Assembly: GCA_944393305.1 (NCBI GenBank)
Contig: CALXZS010000022.1
Location: 1-12,212 of the forward strand
DNA length: 12,212 bases
Direction of reading: 5' to 3'
DNA from: an uncultured Clostridia bacterium
GTDB lineage: Bacteria > Bacillota > Clostridia > TANB77 > CAG-508
The notes below the pieces were generated by a model. The model did no database searches. It saw nothing but the letters and a program-made list of their open reading frames with translations, and was not told the origin of the DNA. A program made the position numbers and the translations under genes. Below are positions 1 through 7,423 of this stretch, one piece after another. Each line of letters opens with the position of its first letter. The stretch's first letter is position 1.

Positions 1-6
1 TTAAGC

Positions 7-32
7 AAAAAAATAAAGCTAATTTTTAGCTT
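7..32 (-). terminator. Intrinsic terminator of the broken HTH gene
   Basis: Read on the minus strand, AAGCTAA (22-16 arm paired with 32-26) forms a 7-bp stem with a 3-nt loop, followed by TTATTTTTTT. The stop codon of the gene's downstream frame (19-21) lies inside the stem. The stem is AT-rich, but the T-run is long and the position directly at the gene end is as expected. Confidence 0.6.
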
Positions 33-793
33 CTAATTTTCTTATAACACTTACATAATAATATTCATAAAAATTTTTAATTTCATCTATAGTGTCTTTA
101 TATGTATTTTCAAATGTTTTACAGCTATTATAGACATTTATAAAGTCTTCTCTAGTAGCTTTATTTAAAAGATTTACTTTATTTCTTATAAATAGTTCTC
201 CAACTGTAAAAATTATTGTCTTCAGTTTTCTTATATTTTCGTCTTTAAATGTATTTATAATTTCTTCAGTATAATTAAACTCTAATTTTTTTAGTATTTC
301 ATAAAATTCTTCATACTCTTTACTATTAAATCCTTCAGGAATTTCTCCGTTTAATAATATATGTAAAAAATCTATCTATCCTAATATTTATATTACTATC
401 TTTAGCTTTTCTGCTAATAGTGTATAAGCTATTTTGCTTATAGGTGTATGTGCTTTTTTGCTCATAAGTATTTTGCACAAATTCCCTGCAACTAATATCT
501 GTAATATAAATTTTTCTTTGGATTATCTCATTCTTTTCGTTTTTAATTAGTTCAATCTTAATATATTTCAACTTAGCTAAATGAGAAATCCATCTTGAAA
601 TCGTCCCTGGTATTACTCCATAAAGGTTTGCAAAATAACTATTGCTTGCGAAACAATATCCCTCCTTTCCAATTAAAGCAGTTATTTCACCATACAACAA
701 TCTTTCTGGATATTTCAGCCTTTCATCATACCTTACACTTGCCGGAATAATAGCATAGTAAGAAGGTTGTTTTTCAATATTCACATTTGGCAT
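19..793 (-). pseudogene. Winged-helix replication-type DNA-binding protein, frameshifted
   Basis: The first 149 or so residues, from ATG 793, read as a DNA-binding protein of the kind found in plasmid and prophage replication modules of Firmicutes (phage replisome-organiser/DnaD-type N-terminal domain). The stretch YYAIIPASVRYDERL, then LLYGEITAL, then a helix-turn-helix around SNSYFANLYGV and ISRWISHL, is typical. The frame stops at 335, but the other frame stays open from about 385 to the stop at 19-21. It encodes a further 115 or so acidic/lysine-rich helical residues beginning ILLNGEIPEGF. The break sits on a tandem TATC-TATC (373-380). Removing one 4-bp unit restores a single ORF of 256 codons. 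The gene overlaps the 55-aa ORF upstream (TGATG), and AGGAG precedes the ATG; a GTG at 796 is too close to that site to be preferred. Inferred role: replication initiation or regulation on a mobile or former mobile element. Confidence 0.7.
373..380. repeat. 4-bp tandem duplication causing the frameshift
   Basis: TATCTATC on the plus strand (GATAGATA in the gene's sense), with a further half unit at 371-372. One copy keeps the HTH gene in frame and two copies shift it. Slippage between the copies is the simplest origin. Confidence 0.6.
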
Positions 794-960
794 CACTCTC
801 CTAAATTAAATTTTAAAGAGATTTCCATGTTCAAATCTTGTTTTATATTGTTTTTTTCCAACTCGCTTTTTATTATCATTGGAATTTCAGTTTCCAATAA
901 TTTTTCCATTATAGAATATAATTTCATCTTTTCAGAAATTTTCTTTAATTCTTCATCCAT
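793..960 (-). CDS. Small hypothetical protein, 55 aa
   Basis: A 55-codon ORF starts at ATG 960 behind a good Shine-Dalgarno (GGAGG, 5 nt before the ATG) and ends in TGA overlapping the ATG of the winged-helix gene, so the two are translationally coupled. The product is highly charged (MDEELKKISEKMKLYSIMEK at the start), predicted all-helical, with no membrane segment and no motif I recognise. The ribosome site and TGATG coupling are the main evidence that it is real. A small accessory protein to the downstream replication-type gene is a guess from context. A plus-strand ORF covering the same bases is a shadow. Confidence 0.6.
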   Translation of the reverse strand: MDEELKKISEKMKLYSIMEKLLETEIPMIIKSELEKNNIKQDLNMEISLKFNLGE

Positions 961-972
961 AAAAACCTCCAT

Positions 973-1004
973 AAAAAAAGAAACAAGTTCAAAACTTATT
1001 TCTT
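973..1004 (-). terminator. Terminator of the ABC exporter operon
   Basis: On the minus strand the arms 1004-993 and 989-978 form a 12-bp stem with one G-U pair and a TTG/CAA loop, followed by TTTTTTT (979-973). It separates the exporter operon from the 55-aa/HTH pair, whose ribosome site follows at once. T residues at 1003-1008 could also serve plus-strand transcripts. Confidence 0.7.
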
Positions 1005-1169
1005 TTTTATTTCTATATCAAAATCTGATAATTTTAGAGCAAATTTTAAATTAATTTTGTCTAATCTATTAAATTTTAGATTATGTTGTTCTTTATATTC
1101 GAATGTTCTAATCCTCTCAAAGTGCTCAGCCTCATAGAATACAACGTATTCTATGTTTTCATCCCTCAA
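996..1169 (-). CDS. Possible small ORF after the ABC exporter, 57 aa
   Basis: A 57-codon reading frame begins with TTG (1169-1167), overlapping the TGA of the exporter gene as TTGA, and runs into the terminator stem. It reads MRDENIEYVVFYEAEHFERI and continues charged to the end, IEIKKK. There is no clear Shine-Dalgarno, so it would depend on translational coupling. A perfect 10-bp inverted repeat lies inside it (1133-1155), which may mean the stretch is really a structured 3' untranslated region. No family is recognised. Confidence 0.3.
   Translation of the reverse strand: MRDENIEYVVFYEAEHFERIRTFEYKEQHNLKFNRLDKINLKFALKLSDFDIEIKKK
1133..1155. repeat. Perfect 10-bp inverted repeat, 3-nt loop
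   Basis: CATAGAATAC and its exact complement flank AAC, about 10 nt past the exporter stop codon. No T-run follows on the minus strand (GAGGC follows), so it is not an intrinsic terminator. It could protect the mRNA 3' end or be a protein-binding dyad. Confidence 0.6.
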
Positions 1170-2989
1170 AGCTCGTCGAATTGAGAATTATATAATCTTG
1201 CATATGCTCCGTTTTTAGCCAATAATTCTTCATGATTTCCTTGTTCTACAATGTCTCCGTGTTCCATAACTAATATTAAGTCAGCATTCTTTATTGTAGA
1301 TAATCTATGCGCAATTATAAAGCTTGTTCTACCTTTCATTAAATTATCCATTGCGGATTGGATTTGTATTTCAGTTCTAGTATCTATGCTTGACGTTGCT
1401 TCGTCCAATATTAAAATCTTAGGATTTGCAAGTATTACACGAGCTATTGTTAGAAGTTGTTTTTGCCCAGCAGATATATTTGATGTTTCTTCATTTAATA
1501 CCATATCATAAGAGTTTGGTAATGTTTTTATGAAATGATGAACATGTGCTGCTTTTGCTGCTTCAATTACTTCTGTATCTGTTGCGTCTGGCTTTCCATA
1601 ACGTATATTATCTTTTATGCTTCCGCTAAATAGCCATGTATCTTGAAGTACCATTCCAAACATTTTTCTTAAATCACCACGGTTAAAATCTTTTATGTTA
1701 TTTCCATCAACATATATTCCTCCTGAATTTACATCGTAAAATCTCATTAAAAGTTTGACCATAGTTGTTTTTCCTGCACCTGTTGGACCAACAATAGCAA
1801 TTTTTTGTCCATCATGAACATCCGCGTTAAAATCATGTATTATTATGTTGTCATCATCATATCCAAATTCTACATGGTCAAATTTAACATTTCCTTTAAG
1901 TCCTTCTGTACTTTTTGGATTTTCTATTTCTTGTACTTCTTCTTTTTCTTCTAAGAATTCAAATACTCTTTCTGCTGCTGCAATCATTGTTTGTAACATT
2001 CCAGATATTTGTGCTATTTGAGATATTGGTTGTGTAAATTGTCTCATATATTGTATAAATGATTGAATATTACCAACTGTAATTCTTCCTCTAGCTGCTA
2101 AGTATCCACCTAATATTGCTACACCAACATATGCTATGTTTCCTATGAAGTTCATAATTGGGTGCATAAGTCCTGATAAGAATTGAGATTTCCAACCTGA
2201 GCGGTACAAATTATCGTTTTCTTTATCAAACGCTTCAAATACTTTTTCTTCACTGTTAAATGCTTTTACAATTAAATGACCACCATAAACTTCTTCTACT
2301 TGACCGTCTAGGTATCCTAAATGTTCTTGTTGTGCGTTAAAGTATTTTTGAGATTTTTTAGCAATAATGCTTACAACTATTATGGTTATTGGAAGTATTA
2401 ATATTGCTAATATTGTCATTTCCCAGCTTATTGATAACATCATTATTAATATACCAATCAATGTGCAAATAGCGGTTATAATTTGTGTAATACTTTGATT
2501 TAAGTTTTGAGAAAGCATATCAACATCATTTGAAATAACTGATAATATTTCTCCATTTGTCTTTTTATCAAAATATTTCATTGGTAGTTTATTTATTTTT
2601 ACAGCTAAATCATTACGTACTTTGTAACTTACTTTTTGTGCAACATTAGTCATTACAAATCCTTGTATAGCTGAAAATGCCATACTTACAACATATAGTA
2701 TTAAAAGTGTAATTAAAATATTTGCAATTGCTTCAAAGTTTATTCCGCTTCCTCCAGAAAGTTTACTTATAAGACCATTATATATTTCAGTAGTAGCATT
2801 ACCTAAAATTTTAGGTCCAACTATTGAAAATATTGTACTTCCAATAGCAAATATTAAAACTATAATTATTTGCCATTTATATGGAGCTAAATAGTTTTTT
2901 AATAATTTTTTGACTGTTCCTTTAAAATCCTTTGCTTTTTCAGGGGCTTTATTTCCGCCTCTTCTCATTCCTCCCATTGGTCCTGGCAT
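1166..2989 (-). CDS. ABC exporter subunit with the catalytic ATPase site, 607 aa
   Basis: A half-transporter that pairs with the gene upstream to form a heterodimeric membrane exporter of the BmrCD/TM287-288 type. A Gly/Met-rich cytoplasmic start precedes six transmembrane helices (residues about 40-320), then an ATPase domain with Walker A GPTGAGKTT (401-409), signature ISAGQ (505-509), Walker B LILDE with catalytic Glu530, and H-loop His561. The signature deviates from LSGGQ, while Walker B and the H-loop are intact; this is the pattern of the subunit that supplies the active Walker/H-loop elements. I chose ATG 2989 because AAGGAAGG lies 8 nt before it; a GTG three codons earlier has the ribosome site abutting it. 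The gene begins one base after the stop of the upstream subunit. The substrate is unknown: drug, lipid or peptide are all possible. Confidence 0.92.
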   Translation of the reverse strand: MPGPMGGMRRGGNKAPEKAKDFKGTVKKLLKNYLAPYKWQIIIVLIFAIGSTIFSIVGPKILGNATTEIYNGLISKLSGGSGINFEAIANILITLLILYVVSMAFSAIQGFVMTNVAQKVSYKVRNDLAVKINKLPMKYFDKKTNGEILSVISNDVDMLSQNLNQSITQIITAICTLIGILIMMLSISWEMTILAILILPITIIVVSIIAKKSQKYFNAQQEHLGYLDGQVEEVYGGHLIVKAFNSEEKVFEAFDKENDNLYRSGWKSQFLSGLMHPIMNFIGNIAYVGVAILGGYLAARGRITVGNIQSFIQYMRQFTQPISQIAQISGMLQTMIAAAERVFEFLEEKEEVQEIENPKSTEGLKGNVKFDHVEFGYDDDNIIIHDFNADVHDGQKIAIVGPTGAGKTTMVKLLMRFYDVNSGGIYVDGNNIKDFNRGDLRKMFGMVLQDTWLFSGSIKDNIRYGKPDATDTEVIEAAKAAHVHHFIKTLPNSYDMVLNEETSNISAGQKQLLTIARVILANPKILILDEATSSIDTRTEIQIQSAMDNLMKGRTSFIIAHRLSTIKNADLILVMEHGDIVEQGNHEELLAKNGAYARLYNSQFDEL

Positions 2990-2990
2990 G

Positions 2991-5264
2991 CTACTCACCT
3001 TCCTTTCCGTTATGATTTTCCTTTTCTAATTCCTCTGCTGATAATTGTGATAAAGCTATCTGCTTATATGTTTCACAATTTTTTAATAGTTCTTCATGTG
3101 TTCCTTTTCCTACTATTTTTCCTTCTTCAAGAACTATTATTTTATCTGCATTCATTATTGTACTAATTCTTTGTGCAACAATTATTACTGTTTTGTTCTC
3201 TGTTTGTTCATTTAAGGCTTCTCTTAATGCTTTATCTGTTTTTAAATCAAGTGCTGAAAAGCTATCATCAAATACATATATTTCTGGGTCTATTGCTAAA
3301 GCTCTTGCAATTGATAAACGTTGTTTTTGTCCACCAGATACGTTATTACCTCCTTGGGCAATTGGTGAATTATATTTATCTTCTTTCTTCTCTATGAATT
3401 CTGTTGCTTGTGCAATTGACGCTGCTTTTTTCATTTCTTCATCAGATATATTATCTTTACCATATTTTATATTTGATTCTATTGTTCCTGAAAATAACAC
3501 ACCTTTTTGTGGTACGAAACCTATTCTGCTTCTTAAATCTTTTTGTGATACATTCTTAACATTTACACCATCAATTAGTAATTCTCCACCAGTTACATCA
3601 TAAAATCTTGGTATTAAATTTACTAAAGTAGATTTACCACTACCTGTACTACCTATAATTGCAGTTGTTTTACCAGCTTCTGCTGTAAAATCTATATCTT
3701 CTAATATTTCTGTATCTGCGTCTGGATACCTAAATGAAACATTTTTAAATTCAACTAATCCTTTTTTACTTTCATCAAATTTTTCTTGCTCTTCTACTGG
3801 TTTATCTTTTATTTGTGGGTCTGTTTCTAATACTTCATTTATACGTTTTGCTGAAACTGACGCTCTTGGTAATAGTATAGAAATGATTGAAATCATTAAG
3901 AATGCCATTACTATTTGCATTGTATATTGTAAGAATGCCATCATGTCACCAACTTGCATTATTCCTTCATCTACACTATGTCCACCAACCCAGATTATTA
4001 GTATCATAATAGACTGCATTATAAACATCATGGCTGGCATCATTAAACTCATGGCTTTATTTACAAATATACTGTTTTTCATTAAATTAGTATTTGCTTC
4101 ATCAAATCTCTTTTCTTCTCTTTTTTGTGTATTAAAAGCTCTAATTACTGGCAAACCAGTCAAAATTTCTCTTGAAACCAAGTTAAGTCTATCTATTAAG
4201 TCTTGCATTTTTCTAAACTTAGGCATTGCTACTATAAATAAAACTAATACAACTGCCATAATAAGTACAACAGCAGTGGCAATTACCCATGCCATAGAAA
4301 GAGTACCTGTTCTTACAACTCTTAAAACTCCTCCTATTCCTATTATAGGGGCATATACCAATACTCTAAATAGCATTGTAATTAATTGTTGTATTTGTTG
4401 TACATCGTTTGTACTTCTTGTAATTAATGACGCTGTTGAAAATCTATTAAATTCTGCTGTTGAAAAACTTAATACTTTTTTGAATAGTTTCTCTCTTAAA
4501 GTTTTTCCTAATTTTGCTGCAACTCTTGATGATAAAAACATTATTGTTACAGCTGAAAGCATACTAATTAAAGCTACACCTGCCATTTGCAAACCAACAA
4601 TAAGTATATAGTCGTTTTGAATTTTTTCTAAATCCATTCCTATATCTTGGTATTCTGTTTTTATTTCTTGAATAGCACCTTGCTCTATCATTGAGTCTGA
4701 CATTTCCACTGAACTTAGTTGATTATCTAATTCAGCTAACATTGTATCAAGTCTATTTTCTGGCATTGATTTTATAATGTCTATAATACTCATTTGAGAC
4801 ATTGCAATATATTCTGGTGAAGAAGAATCTATATTCTCCAACATTTTTTCTTTAATACTATTTGCATTTTCCTCATTATTTATTTGATACAATATCATAA
4901 GTGGTTTTGCCATGAATTGTTCTAAATTTTCTTTTTCTTCATTTGAAATATCTTTTAGTTTATAAATATTTTGATTTTGTAATTCAGGATATTCCTCTAA
5001 ATTATCTTCTGTTTTTTCCATTAATTCATAATTACTTTGTATTTTTTCATCTTCGTCTGTAAAATACATTAAATTTTCTAATTGTTCTTCTCTAATTGCT
5101 TCTGGAACTGCATATTCTATTCCGCCTTGTTGTATACCAGTATTTACAATTTTAGATGTAAAGTCTGGCAAATTTAAATCTGCTGTTGCTTGAACACATA
5201 GCAATATAATTATTGCAATTACTAGCAATATAGATTCTTTTAAGTTTTTTAATATTTTTAGCAT
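2991..5264 (-). CDS. ABC exporter subunit with degenerate site and extracellular insert, 757 aa
   Basis: Partner half-transporter, first gene of the operon. TM1 is at about residues 11-28. An unusually long acidic insert follows (about 45-215), placed outside the membrane between TM1 and TM2, after which the remaining helices run to about 470. The ATPase domain has Walker A GSTGSGKST (538-546), canonical signature VSGGQ (642-646), Walker B YVFDD with Asp667 where the catalytic Glu belongs, and Gln698 in place of the H-loop His (VAQRIS). These substitutions, with ISAGQ of the partner, all fall in the same composite nucleotide site, so one site is degenerate, as known for asymmetric exporters. 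The length exceeds the usual 570-600 aa because of the insert, which carries no Cys and looks helical. GGGAG precedes ATG 5264. Confidence 0.92.
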   Translation of the reverse strand: MLKILKNLKESILLVIAIIILLCVQATADLNLPDFTSKIVNTGIQQGGIEYAVPEAIREEQLENLMYFTDEDEKIQSNYELMEKTEDNLEEYPELQNQNIYKLKDISNEEKENLEQFMAKPLMILYQINNEENANSIKEKMLENIDSSSPEYIAMSQMSIIDIIKSMPENRLDTMLAELDNQLSSVEMSDSMIEQGAIQEIKTEYQDIGMDLEKIQNDYILIVGLQMAGVALISMLSAVTIMFLSSRVAAKLGKTLREKLFKKVLSFSTAEFNRFSTASLITRSTNDVQQIQQLITMLFRVLVYAPIIGIGGVLRVVRTGTLSMAWVIATAVVLIMAVVLVLFIVAMPKFRKMQDLIDRLNLVSREILTGLPVIRAFNTQKREEKRFDEANTNLMKNSIFVNKAMSLMMPAMMFIMQSIMILIIWVGGHSVDEGIMQVGDMMAFLQYTMQIVMAFLMISIISILLPRASVSAKRINEVLETDPQIKDKPVEEQEKFDESKKGLVEFKNVSFRYPDADTEILEDIDFTAEAGKTTAIIGSTGSGKSTLVNLIPRFYDVTGGELLIDGVNVKNVSQKDLRSRIGFVPQKGVLFSGTIESNIKYGKDNISDEEMKKAASIAQATEFIEKKEDKYNSPIAQGGNNVSGGQKQRLSIARALAIDPEIYVFDDSFSALDLKTDKALREALNEQTENKTVIIVAQRISTIMNADKIIVLEEGKIVGKGTHEELLKNCETYKQIALSQLSAEELEKENHNGKEGE

Positions 5265-5299
5265 TTCTACTCCCTCTTTCTATTTTTTACGTAACTGTA

Positions 5300-5328
5300 A
5301 TTATATTGTTATTAAAAGATATTGTCAA
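5300..5328 (-). promoter_or_regulatory. Consensus SigA promoter of the ABC operon
   Basis: On the minus strand TTGACA (5328-5323) and TATAAT (5305-5300) are separated by exactly 17 bp, a perfect match to both elements. Transcription would start near 5293, leaving about a 30-nt leader. Confidence 0.85.
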
Positions 5329-5335
5329 TTAGTTT

Positions 5336-5381
5336 TTTGAATTGTTTTGTAAATATTTTGAATTGTTTTGTAAATATTTTG
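5336..5381. repeat. 21-bp tandem repeat upstream of the ABC promoter
   Basis: Two identical adjacent copies (5336-5356 and 5357-5377) of a unit starting TTTGAATTG and ending TAAATAT, plus the first 4 bases of a third. The array ends 8 bp before the -35 box of the ABC promoter. The 21-bp period equals two helical turns, so a protein binding each copy would sit on the same DNA face. It lies between divergent promoters. Confidence 0.75.
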
Positions 5382-5404
5382 TGAATTATAATTTATTTTA
5401 CCTA

Positions 5405-5432
5405 TTGCATAGTTTTTTTATTATGATATAAT
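5405..5432 (+). promoter_or_regulatory. Extended -10 promoter of the glycosyltransferase
   Basis: TATAAT (5427-5432) is preceded by TGA, giving the extended -10 form TGNTATAAT. A weak -35 (TTGCAT, 5405-5410) lies 16 bp upstream. The ribosome site AAAGGA (5449-5454) and ATG 5465 follow. Confidence 0.65.
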
Positions 5433-5464
5433 TTTAATGATTTTTTTGAAAGGAATTATAAAAT

Positions 5465-6373
5465 ATGTCTGATTTAGTTAGTATAATTGTAAATGTATAT
5501 AATAATGAAGATACATTAAGAAATTGTATAATATCTTTAATAGCCCAAAGTTATAGAGATATGGAAATTATTTTAATAGATGATGGTTCTACTGATTCTT
5601 CTAGCAAGTTATGTGATGAGTTAGTTTTAACTAATTCAAGAATGAAAGTAATTCATAAAATGCATTCTGGTATTGGTAGTAGTAGAAATAGTGGTTTAGA
5701 TATTGCTACTGGCAAATATATAACATTTGTAAATGCTTCTGATACAATCAAACCTAATATGATTGAAAACTTGTGTATGGCAATGCAAAATTATCCGATA
5801 GATATAGCTATTTGTTCTACTTCTCCCTCAAAGTCGCTACTTACTGATACTAAATTCATGACTCTTGAAAAAGAAGATGCTTTAAGGCAATTACTGTTAG
5901 AAAAAAATATTAAGAATACTGTTTTAGGCAAATTATTTAAGCGTGAACTTTTTACTTCTATTAGATTTTCTGAAGATAATTCTGAAGTTCTTACTAAACT
6001 TTTTGAAATTAGTAATAAAATTGCTTTTACAAATAATTGCTATTATATTTGCGAAAATGATGAAAAGTTTGCTAGAAGTTCTTTAATTAATAGAGATATT
6101 AGACTTATGCAACTTTATTCTAATTTAAAAATATATTGCCAATATAATATTATGGTTAATATCCAATTAGAATTTTATGATTGTTTTTGTAATAATATGC
6201 CTGTTATTAATGGTGAAAATATGTATAAGATGTTTATGCAAATTATTAATGATAATGAAGATAAAATTATTCCATTTTTATCTTATATTCAAAAGGCTCA
6301 TATGTATTTACTCGCAAATGATTATGGAAATTATAAGAGAATATGTCCTGTACTTCCAGAGCTTGAATTATAA
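5465..6373 (+). CDS. Family-2 glycosyltransferase with altered DXD motif, 302 aa
   Basis: Residues 1-100 or so form a GT-A fold sugar transferase domain: VSIIVNVYNNEDTL at the start, IDDGSTDSS (38-46) for nucleotide-sugar binding, and SRNSGLDIATGKYITF (73-88). Where most relatives have the metal-binding D-S-D-D, this protein has Asn90-Ala91-Ser92-Asp93, so two of the acidic residues are missing. The remaining 200 residues do not match a motif I know and contain no clear membrane helix, so the protein is probably cytoplasmic. It would normally transfer a sugar from UDP/GDP-sugar to a surface polymer or lipid. With this motif it may be metal-independent, slow or inactive. It stands alone, divergent from the exporter and convergent with the HEPN/MNT pair. 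A 68-aa ORF at its 3' end is a shadow. Confidence 0.82.
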   Translation: MSDLVSIIVNVYNNEDTLRNCIISLIAQSYRDMEIILIDDGSTDSSSKLCDELVLTNSRMKVIHKMHSGIGSSRNSGLDIATGKYITFVNASDTIKPNMIENLCMAMQNYPIDIAICSTSPSKSLLTDTKFMTLEKEDALRQLLLEKNIKNTVLGKLFKRELFTSIRFSEDNSEVLTKLFEISNKIAFTNNCYYICENDEKFARSSLINRDIRLMQLYSNLKIYCQYNIMVNIQLEFYDCFCNNMPVINGENMYKMFMQIINDNEDKIIPFLSYIQKAHMYLLANDYGNYKRICPVLPELEL

Positions 6374-6424
6374 TTATAAATAATTAAAAATTAAAGAATT
6401 AGTAAGCTATAAACATTGAGTAAC

Positions 6425-6472
6425 AAAAAAATCCCCGGTTCTTAATAAAAACTGGGGTATTTGCTATTTTTT
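6425..6472. terminator. Bidirectional terminator between convergent genes
   Basis: CCCCGGTT (6433-6440) pairs with AACTGGGG (6450-6457) with one G-U pair. On the minus strand seven Ts follow directly (6431-6425), ending the HEPN/MNT transcript side; on the plus strand a T-run follows after 9 nt (6467-6472). The minus-strand context is the stronger one. Confidence 0.75.
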
Positions 6473-6475
6473 ATT

Positions 6476-6820
6476 CTATGCTACTTTTATTCCTGTATTT
6501 TTTACTTCTACTACAAAAGGAGTTTCATCATTTTCATAATCTGCAACTGTTATAATATGTGGCTCTATTCTATAATCTATTCCCTTTCTTAATATCATTA
6601 ATTTTACTTCTTCATCAAATGTATCTGTTTTTATATCATCTGTAATTACTGCTATATCAATATCACTATCTTCATGTTCTGTTCCTTTTGCATAAGATCC
6701 AAATAATATTATTGCTACCACATTATAGTTTTCTTTTACAACAGCAATATATCTATCTATTATTTCTGCTATTTCTTTATTTATTAATCTTCGTGTTTTT
6801 CTAACATCTTTTCTAACCAT
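6476..6820 (-). CDS. Minimal nucleotidyltransferase (MNT), probable antitoxin, 114 aa
   Basis: A small DNA-polymerase-beta-type nucleotidyltransferase. Gly41-Ser42 followed by ten residues and Asp53-Ile-Asp55 gives the GSX10DXD motif (GSYAKGTEHEDSDID). Glu86 in YRIEPHII is in place for the third metal ligand. In HEPN/MNT systems of the type VII toxin-antitoxin class the MNT partner neutralises the HEPN toxin, in studied cases by transferring AMP to it. AAGGAGG lies 7 nt before ATG 6820, and the start lies 37 nt inside the HEPN gene, so production is coupled to it. Family assignment is firm; the antitoxin role is inferred from pairing. Kanamycin-resistance-type transferases share the motif but are much longer. 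Confidence 0.85.
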   Translation of the reverse strand: MVRKDVRKTRRLINKEIAEIIDRYIAVVKENYNVVAIILFGSYAKGTEHEDSDIDIAVITDDIKTDTFDEEVKLMILRKGIDYRIEPHIITVADYENDETPFVVEVKNTGIKVA

Positions 6821-7191
6821 AATTTTACCTCCTTAATTTTATTTATTTGTTCATTGGTATATTCATCTGTACATTTATTATAGAAAGCTCTTTTATAATC
6901 ATCATATCTTGTACTTAAATTAAATGTCGTTATTTCATTTAAAGTTATTTCTTGTTTTTCTGTTAGTTCTAAATTTAATTTTTCCGTTAAATATAATAAA
7001 TCATGAGTTTTTGGGGCATAAGGAGCTTCTTTATTATTTTTTGCATAAAGTGCCTTTAATAGTTTCTCAATAACCATTTGCCCAAAAAACAGGGAATAAC
7101 TATTTTTTTTATTATTATGCAATACATTCATTACATTATAATCTTCATTAGAACTTTCAATCCAATAATTCATTAAATCAATGTTATTCAT
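6784..7191 (-). CDS. HEPN-domain protein, probable toxin partner, 135 aa
   Basis: An all-helical HEPN protein. The helix IEKLLKALYA (41-50), followed by KTHDLLYL (61-68) and STRYDDY (93-99), is characteristic of the HEPN family found next to nucleotidyltransferases. I do not see the RX4-6H ribonuclease motif: Arg95 and Arg101 have no His at the needed spacing, so RNase activity is doubtful and it may belong to the non-catalytic HEPN branch. It is the first gene of the two-gene operon, with AGAGAGG 7 nt before ATG 7191 and an extended -10 promoter upstream. The terminal 12 codons overlap the MNT start. It could be a toxin, or a substrate-binding partner of the transferase. Confidence 0.8.
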   Translation of the reverse strand: MNNIDLMNYWIESSNEDYNVMNVLHNNKKNSYSLFFGQMVIEKLLKALYAKNNKEAPYAPKTHDLLYLTEKLNLELTEKQEITLNEITTFNLSTRYDDYKRAFYNKCTDEYTNEQINKIKEVKLWLEKMLEKHED

Positions 7192-7219
7192 ATAATTACC
7201 TCTCTTTCAATCTACTATT

Positions 7220-7228
7220 ATTATAACA
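7220..7228 (-). promoter_or_regulatory. Extended -10 promoter of the HEPN/MNT operon
   Basis: TGTTATAAT on the minus strand (TATAAT at 7225-7220) gives an extended -10. No convincing -35 is seen at 16-18 bp. The HEPN start codon lies about 30 nt downstream. Confidence 0.5.
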
Positions 7229-7330
7229 TTAAAGTTAAATTTTTACTACATTTTAGCAATAATATTTTTGTAAAATTTACTTATTTTAACGTGATATTTT
7301 TTATACTCTGTAAAAGCTAACTTAATATAT

Positions 7331-7368
7331 AAAAACCTCCAAATGACATAATCATCAGGAGGTTTTTT
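7331..7368. terminator. Bidirectional terminator downstream of the MucBP gene
   Basis: AAAAACCTCC (7331-7340) and GGAGGTTTTTT (7358-7368) form a 10-bp stem with a 17-nt loop that itself contains TGA/TCA. A T-run follows the GGAGG or CCTCC arm on either strand. It separates the MucBP gene from the HEPN promoter. Confidence 0.75.
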
Positions 7369-7397
7369 AAAGTTTAAGGAGCTTTAATGTTTTAATC

Positions 7398-7423
7398 TAA
7401 AATCATCTAATTAGATGATTTTA
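7398..7423. repeat. 26-bp perfect palindrome at the MucBP stop codon
   Basis: TAAAATCATCTAA and its exact reverse complement meet at 7410/7411, and the gene's TAA is the outermost triplet. As RNA it folds into a hairpin ending in TTTTA, so it may act as a first, weak terminator before the stronger one at 7331-7368. The perfect symmetry also fits a dimeric protein site. Confidence 0.6.

Noticed and set aside
767..1054. Plus-strand 95-aa ORF
   Set aside because: It lies opposite the 55-aa ORF with its good ribosome site and a terminator; Phe/Ile/Ser-rich translation is typical of an antisense shadow.
3883..4611. Plus-strand 242-aa ORF opposite the exporter
   Set aside because: No ribosome site or promoter, and it mirrors the membrane domain of a well-recognised gene; same for the shorter plus-strand ORFs at 1251, 3173, 3193, 8103 and 8817.
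5336..5381. CRISPR-like array
   Set aside because: The copies are directly adjacent with no spacers and no cas genes are present.
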